Assembly (NCBI GenBank): GCA_023458055.1 | Contig: JAEXAW010000045.1 | Coordinates: 1-58,906, forward strand | Origin: Pseudomonadota bacterium | GTDB lineage: Bacteria; Pseudomonadota; Alphaproteobacteria; Sphingomonadales; Sphingomonadaceae | DNA length: 58,906 bases | Direction: 5' to 3' | Shown: piece by piece, positions 54,146-58,906 of the stretch | How the letters are laid out: each line of letters opens with the position of its first letter | How positions within the stretch are numbered: position 1 is the first letter of the stretch | Made by a program: the position numbers and the translations under genes | Notes under the pieces: model-generated | The model's input: the letters and a program-made list of their open reading frames with translations, nothing else | The model's database searches: none | What the model was told of the DNA's origin: nothing

Positions 54146-54859
54146 TTAAATACCTAACAATCTAAATAGTTCTTCTTTCTTATTACTCGCTATAGAAATA
54201 GCTTTTCCATTAACAAGATCAACCATGTTACCTGTAATAGATTTTATAGCGCTTATTTTTACTATAAATGAGCGCTGAATTCTTAGAAATCCAGAAGATA
54301 AGAGCATTTCTTCCATTGATTTTAGTGTTGCTAATGTAGTATAGGATTCAGTATTTGTTACTATTTTTAAATAATCTCCTAAAGCTTCTATATAAAGAAT
54401 TTCATCCAAATTTATTTTGATGAGTTTTCCATTTGCTTTAATAAATATACGATCCACATATTTATTCTTAGAAACTTGAGGATCGCTCTTTTTTAAATGA
54501 ATTTTATCTTTAGCCCTATTAATGGCTCTAAAAAAGCGTTCATATGATACTGGTTTAACCAAATAATCAACGACTCCGTTTTCAAAACCATCCACTGCAA
54601 AATCTCTATGCGCTGTGCTTAATATAATTGCTGCGTTATTATTCAATAATTTAATAAGTTCAATCCCATTAATTTGAGGCATATTAATATCAGTGATTAC
54701 AATATCAATATCATTAGAATTAAGATATGTTAAAGCAAGAGTGGGATCTTCAAAACTGTCACTTAGTTCTAGAAATGGAACCATTTTAATATAATTAACA
54801 ATAAGCTCTTTACCTATTGGTTCATCATCAATTACTACACACGTTAGTTTTTTAATCAT
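54146..54859 (-). CDS. LytTR-family response regulator
   Basis: A 237-residue regulator. The receiver is about 1-120, with Asp in VITDINMPQ near 56, Thr in LSTAHRD near 82, and Lys in YLVKPVSY near 104. A LytTR DNA-binding domain covers about 135-237 (IEALGDYLKIVTNTESYTTLATLKSMEEML, RIQRSFIVKISAIKSI). It overlaps the kinase gene by 4 bases. It likely controls the RiPP cluster. Confidence 0.92.
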   Translation of the reverse strand: MIKKLTCVVIDDEPIGKELIVNYIKMVPFLELSDSFEDPTLALTYLNSNDIDIVITDINMPQINGIELIKLLNNNAAIILSTAHRDFAVDGFENGVVDYLVKPVSYERFFRAINRAKDKIHLKKSDPQVSKNKYVDRIFIKANGKLIKINLDEILYIEALGDYLKIVTNTESYTTLATLKSMEEMLLSSGFLRIQRSFIVKISAIKSITGNMVDLVNGKAISIASNKKEELFRLLGI

Positions 54860-56013
54860 TGCAAATTTATTGTTAGTGATACAAAGAAACTATTTTCATT
54901 ATCATTTATCTCTAATTTATGACAATTAGGATATAATAAATTTAATCTTTTTTTTGCATTTTGAACTCCAATACCTCCATATATATTTTTTTGTGAGGCA
55001 TTTTCTTTATCATTTATAATGGAAAAATATAAAACATTATTTAAAACCTCAATTGTAATATGTAAAAAACTATTTTCACTGCTTTTCAAACCATATTTAA
55101 AACCGTTTTCAATAAATGAAAAAAATAGCAATGGAGGAATTTCAAAATGAGTTTCTGAAAGGTTTACTATACTTAATCTTATATCTTTATTAGATGAATG
55201 TCTCATTTTTTCTAGAAAGAAATAATTCTCAATAAACTCTAACTCCTTTTCAATTGGGACTTTTTCTGTATTAGACTCATATAGAGTGTAGGACATCAAA
55301 TTTGATATATTGATTATTGTTTCTGGCGCAATAGGACTTTTAGATACTACTAAACCATATAAATTGTTTAAAGTATTAAACAGAAAATGAGGGTTTAACT
55401 GAGCTTTTAAAAAGTCCTTTTCTATATTAATATTGTGCAACTCTAAGTCTGAATTTTGTTTTTGTATATTAATGGTTTTATTAAAAAGTCTAGTAATATC
55501 GAATAGTATTTTAGCAAAAAACGATGGAGCTAAAGAATAGATAACTGGCATTGCATTTCCTAATATTCTTTTTAAAGAAATTGATTGAAGGTAGCTCTCA
55601 CTTGCGTTTCTACTAACAACTCCCTGCAATGGTCCACTAAAAACATCTATTTTTAATTGATTTAAGATATAAAACTGAAAATGATTAATTGATAACCATA
55701 AGTAAATGCTTAAAGGTAAGCAGAAAAGTATTAAGTATATTCCCCATTTCTTATTATTAAAAACTAATGGTAGAATTAGATAAAATACAGTATAAAATAC
55801 AATAGCATTATTTATAATAGAACGAGTTGCCAATAAAAAGCTTATTAAAATAGATAGATTGGCGTCTACATAATAATTAAGAAATAATAAAAAATCAAAA
55901 AATAACCACATTGATAAATGTGTTATGATTCTAATCTTCGGTGTATAGACTTGATTAAAATTAATGTTAGAGATTCTCTCTAATAAAGTATAATTTTTAT
56001 TTAATTGAATCAT
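54856..56013 (-). CDS. LytS-type sensor histidine kinase
   Basis: A 385-residue membrane kinase of the His_kinase (PF06580) group. Four or five transmembrane helices lie between about 30 and 175. The dimerisation/phosphoacceptor motif LNPHFLFNTLNNLYG is near 206-220, with N-box FSFIENGFKYG near 292 and G-box YGGIGVQNAKKR near 352. It lacks a large extracellular sensor. It lies 3 bases after the LanB stop and overlaps the response regulator by 4 bases. It probably senses a peptide or membrane signal. Confidence 0.92.
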   Translation of the reverse strand: MIQLNKNYTLLERISNINFNQVYTPKIRIITHLSMWLFFDFLLFLNYYVDANLSILISFLLATRSIINNAIVFYTVFYLILPLVFNNKKWGIYLILFCLPLSIYLWLSINHFQFYILNQLKIDVFSGPLQGVVSRNASESYLQSISLKRILGNAMPVIYSLAPSFFAKILFDITRLFNKTINIQKQNSDLELHNINIEKDFLKAQLNPHFLFNTLNNLYGLVVSKSPIAPETIINISNLMSYTLYESNTEKVPIEKELEFIENYFFLEKMRHSSNKDIRLSIVNLSETHFEIPPLLFFSFIENGFKYGLKSSENSFLHITIEVLNNVLYFSIINDKENASQKNIYGGIGVQNAKKRLNLLYPNCHKLEINDNENSFFVSLTINLQ

Positions 56014-56016
56014 ATT

Positions 56017-58906
56017 TTATTTAGAATAACTTAAATTTTTACTATACTGTTTAACTGCAAATGCATAAGCCATTAATTCTAATGCACGCTGCTCCGAATT
56101 AAACCATCTATTTAGGCTCATATGTATATAATCTGGTAATTTATTTCTATTTAATTTCAATTTTCTTAAATATTTTTCTCGTTCTAAAAAAAAGGTTTCA
56201 AAAATTGAGGTTTCAAAAAATGAATCTAATTCTTCTCTAATTTCTCTATATTTTGAACTTATGTGATTCTTAAAACTAATATCAAATTCAGAACTATAAT
56301 ATGCTTCCATTCTTTTGCTGAAATCTAATTTTTCCTGTATTGATAAATTAAAGAGTGAAAGCCAATAATCAATATTTTTTATAGCCGAAAATAATCGAAA
56401 ACTTTCATCTTCAATAAAATTTTCCTTTTCTAACAGCTTTAAAATTAATAAAGTATCATAGAAGAAAGCTTTTTCCGTTTCTTCCATGTATTGTGAATCA
56501 TACCTTTCCAATTCTCTATGATAAGAATCCAGCTGTATATTCCATAATTCTCTATTTTGTAGATAAGGATTTAAACTTTCATAAAGTTTTAAAAGTACTT
56601 TTGAATATGATATCTTGTCTACTAGATGTAATCGTAATCTAATATGGCAATGGGGATCATTGTAACGTATAAAAAATGAACCTTTTATCAATTTGTCTGA
56701 GAGAAATGAAGATAAAAGTGGGGAAATTTCTTGAGATAGGATTTTGTCTGTTATATTGGAATTACAATAAATTTTTATATAAATCCACTCGCTTCCAGGC
56801 ATAAAACTTCTTTGTAAATACGAGGGAATATATTGGGAGATAGGGGGAATGGCTTTTAAATTATATAAGGGAAGAATTACTTGCTCATTTGAGTAAATTT
56901 TACTTTCGCACTTATATAAACATTCTGATAATTGAATTATTTTTTTTGTCTTAAATTCAGATATAAGTAATGATAAATATGAATTGTTTGATGTATCAAT
57001 AAAAAGTTCATTATCTCCTTGTACTAATAAAACATATTGTGATATATTCCAATTTTTAATATAAGATTTTATTTTTGTTATGGGATCAGAAGAATTCTTG
57101 ATACTATTTATATCCTGTTCGTAAAAGAGCCAAGCTGCTCTATGCAAAATAATATTTTTATAAACTATTCTAGGAATATATTTTTTCTTAAAATATGAAT
57201 AATCAATATCTAGTGTAATACTGCTTTCATTTTGAAACTGTAAATAACAAAGAAATCTATAAACAGAATTGCTATTTTTTAGAAAATTATGAGCATTTGA
57301 AAGCCTGGGGATAACTCTTTTATTATATTTTTTTGATCTTAAAACAATTTCATTATTTCTAATACTAACAAAAATATCATTCAATGGTATTTTGTTGTTA
57401 GAATTGGAGCTATCTATAAAGAAAGGTATTTCATATTTCGATAGAACAGGTCTTCTAACAATATTGCCTATTCTTTTTTCTGGAAGATATAAAAGTTCGG
57501 CGTAAATTATGTCTGAATTATAGTTTGATTCCTTATTAGCAATATCTTGGCACAGTTTTTCAATCTTCTCATCAAGTAGAGCAAATCTTCCTAAAATGGA
57601 ATTTGAACTAGATATACTTTGAATAAATATATTTTCTTTATAGCATTCTCCAATTATGCAAAAACTCTGATAATCCACTGTTGAGTTTTTGATAGCTTTT
57701 AAATTATGTTTATTTAAATCAATTATAAAATCTTCATTTTTCTCAATGATATCAATTAAATAATCTAAATAAGAAAGATCAACTTCTTTTTTTTTGGTTT
57801 CTTTTTTATTCTTACCCTCAATTAATTTACTTGATGCTAAATTTCCAATTTCATTAGTTGCAGGAAATCCTATTCCATATTCGTCATCTAATGCTTCCAT
57901 CAAACATATTTCTTCAGCGTCATATTTAATTTGAAATATTTGTTTGAAATGTTCTAACTCATCGTAAAAGGAATTAGGTCTTTTAAAATTCTGAAGAATG
58001 GAAAGTACTGAGTTTATATTTGTTAAAGTATTAATATTAACTTCAACATTGCTTTTTGAGTTATGCAATAAATCCACATGAAATATATGTTGCACGTCTA
58101 TCCCTAATGATTCAACTATACTTCTAATCTCTTTAATTTGGATTTCTGGTAGATAGTTAATTTCTGTATTCTCTATAATCTTTATACAAGTTTCTAATTT
58201 ATCAAAAATATCTATGTATTGTTTAATATCAATAGAGAATTCGTTGCTTAATCTAGACAGAACTTCTTTAAGATTATTTAAATTGTTTGTAGTGATTTTA
58301 AGTTGGAGTTCACTAACTAAAAATTTATTATCTATTAATTCATCCAAAAAAATGCATATTTCATCATTAGTAAATTCGTTTGAAAATAGACTATGAAGAT
58401 CATTGTATAAAGTTAGTTCAGTAATATTAAATATTCTATCTAAGAATTCACTAGCTTCTAAAGAAGATGTTTGGTATTCTTCATTTTCTGATATTGTTGG
58501 TTCATAATATTTATACTGCCCAGCAATTTTAAACGCTGTATTATTAATTTTATAACGAAGATGTTTTCTAACATAAGGAAGACTTTCAATTCTAAGTTTC
58601 AACTCGTTTAGAAATTCTATATCTATTCTCGCTTTTCTATTTAGGATAAGAGTATCACTATCGTTTTCAGAATTGATTTGTTTTAAAGTTACGCCAGCCA
58701 TTGTGCCATATGGAGTATATCTCGAACATATTCTAATAGCGTATTTTTTTAAAGTATTAATGAGCCTTGCTTTCTTTTCCTCACTAATATCGTTGTTTCT
58801 ATAGTTGATAATTAGATTATATAACTCAGGTGAACTCCAATAGATAGATACAGCAAACTCATTATTATCAATTAGTTCATTAACGAGATCATCGAGATTT
58901 TTAGTT
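56017..58906 (-). CDS. LanB-type lantibiotic dehydratase, 5' end outside window
   Basis: A class I lanthipeptide dehydratase, visible for 962 residues. The reading frame continues past the first Met at 58701 to the window edge with no stop. That added stretch contains FAVSIYWSSPELYNLI and KKYAIRICSRYTPYGTMAGV, the typical LanB N-terminal blocks, so the real start is upstream. The middle is the Lant_dehydr_N glutamylation domain. The last 270 residues (PGSEWIYIKIY, NDPHCHIRLRL, DSYHRELERYD) are the SpaB-C/thiopeptide-type elimination domain. It uses glutamyl-tRNA to dehydrate Ser/Thr. The single long chain contains both activities, unlike split LanB systems. It heads the operon with kinase and regulator. 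Confidence 0.92.
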   Translation of the reverse strand, partial: TKNLDDLVNELIDNNEFAVSIYWSSPELYNLIINYRNNDISEEKKARLINTLKKYAIRICSRYTPYGTMAGVTLKQINSENDSDTLILNRKARIDIEFLNELKLRIESLPYVRKHLRYKINNTAFKIAGQYKYYEPTISENEEYQTSSLEASEFLDRIFNITELTLYNDLHSLFSNEFTNDEICIFLDELIDNKFLVSELQLKITTNNLNNLKEVLSRLSNEFSIDIKQYIDIFDKLETCIKIIENTEINYLPEIQIKEIRSIVESLGIDVQHIFHVDLLHNSKSNVEVNINTLTNINSVLSILQNFKRPNSFYDELEHFKQIFQIKYDAEEICLMEALDDEYGIGFPATNEIGNLASSKLIEGKNKKETKKKEVDLSYLDYLIDIIEKNEDFIIDLNKHNLKAIKNSTVDYQSFCIIGECYKENIFIQSISSSNSILGRFALLDEKIEKLCQDIANKESNYNSDIIYAELLYLPEKRIGNIVRRPVLSKYEIPFFIDSSNSNNKIPLNDIFVSIRNNEIVLRSKKYNKRVIPRLSNAHNFLKNSNSVYRFLCYLQFQNESSITLDIDYSYFKKKYIPRIVYKNIILHRAAWLFYEQDINSIKNSSDPITKIKSYIKNWNISQYVLLVQGDNELFIDTSNNSYLSLLISEFKTKKIIQLSECLYKCESKIYSNEQVILPLYNLKAIPPISQYIPSYLQRSFMPGSEWIYIKIYCNSNITDKILSQEISPLLSSFLSDKLIKGSFFIRYNDPHCHIRLRLHLVDKISYSKVLLKLYESLNPYLQNRELWNIQLDSYHRELERYDSQYMEETEKAFFYDTLLILKLLEKENFIEDESFRLFSAIKNIDYWLSLFNLSIQEKLDFSKRMEAYYSSEFDISFKNHISSKYREIREELDSFFETSIFETFFLEREKYLRKLKLNRNKLPDYIHMSLNRWFNSEQRALELMAYAFAVKQYSKNLSYSK

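Noticed and set aside
1..58906. tRNA or rRNA genes
   Set aside because: None could be recognised by eye; no convincing cloverleaf or ribosomal signature was seen.

Overview
The window looks like a mobile, accessory stretch from a member of the Bacteroidota, most likely a flavobacterium close to Chryseobacterium or Elizabethkingia. It is AT-rich, its candidate promoters carry the TAnnTTTG -7 box typical of Bacteroidota, several secreted proteins end in type IX secretion (T9SS) type A sorting domains, it has multi-gene Rhs-type toxin loci, and its RiPP leader is of the Bacteroidota class I lanthipeptide type. The genus is an inference.

Layout. (1) 0.3-2.1 kb: a secreted glycine-zipper protein and a serine recombinase. 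(2) 2.3-22.5 kb: an antiphage defence island. It holds an ATPase-HNH-ATPase-membrane protein operon (Septu-like), a SIR2 gene, a HerA-type ATPase and a 1399-residue nuclease-STAND protein. A complete 7213-bp Tn3-family transposon (9273-16485) sits in the 3' end of the SIR2 gene, with 38-bp terminal inverted repeats and a 6-bp target duplication. It carries a resolvase, a transposase and three secreted or surface-protein passengers. Removing it in silico restores a tightly coupled SIR2-HerA gene pair. (3) 22.5-23.6 kb: an AbiEii-type nucleotidyltransferase toxin with a small partner gene. (4) 23.7-36.3 kb: a plasmid backbone. It contains a parA/partner/Toprim/rep operon, six 21-bp-phased iterons after rep with further copies scattered inside genes, a Fic protein, a PLD-like nuclease, a strongly pairing candidate structured RNA, a possible oriT, a MobC-like protein, a relaxase and a DDE integrase. 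(5) 36.4-53.2 kb: a module bracketed by two imperfect ~120-bp direct repeats. It has an orphan NucA/NucB-like nuclease tail with a putative immunity lipoprotein, a YoeB-type toxin-antitoxin pair, two tyrosine recombinases (one with an altered catalytic pocket), a CHC2 primase-ATPase, an XRE regulator, and a three-gene Rhs locus with a putative immunity gene. (6) 53.3-58.9 kb: one edge of a RiPP cluster with a cysteine-free lanthipeptide-like precursor, a receiver-like mini-protein, a LytTR response regulator, a LytS-type histidine kinase and a LanB dehydratase that runs off the window.

How they work together. The defence genes, toxin-antitoxin genes and plasmid maintenance genes fit a plasmid or an integrated plasmid. 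Rhs toxins and the RiPP cluster would serve competition with other bacteria. The least familiar items are the cysteine-free RiPP precursor with its receiver-like neighbour, Rep-iteron copies embedded in open reading frames, a family of mini-palindromes inserted in the recombinase and primase genes, the pseudoknotted RNA candidate at 30.14-30.33 kb, and the paired-ATPase Septu-like operon.

Everything is read by eye from sequence. Family names rest on motifs, and no database search was run.
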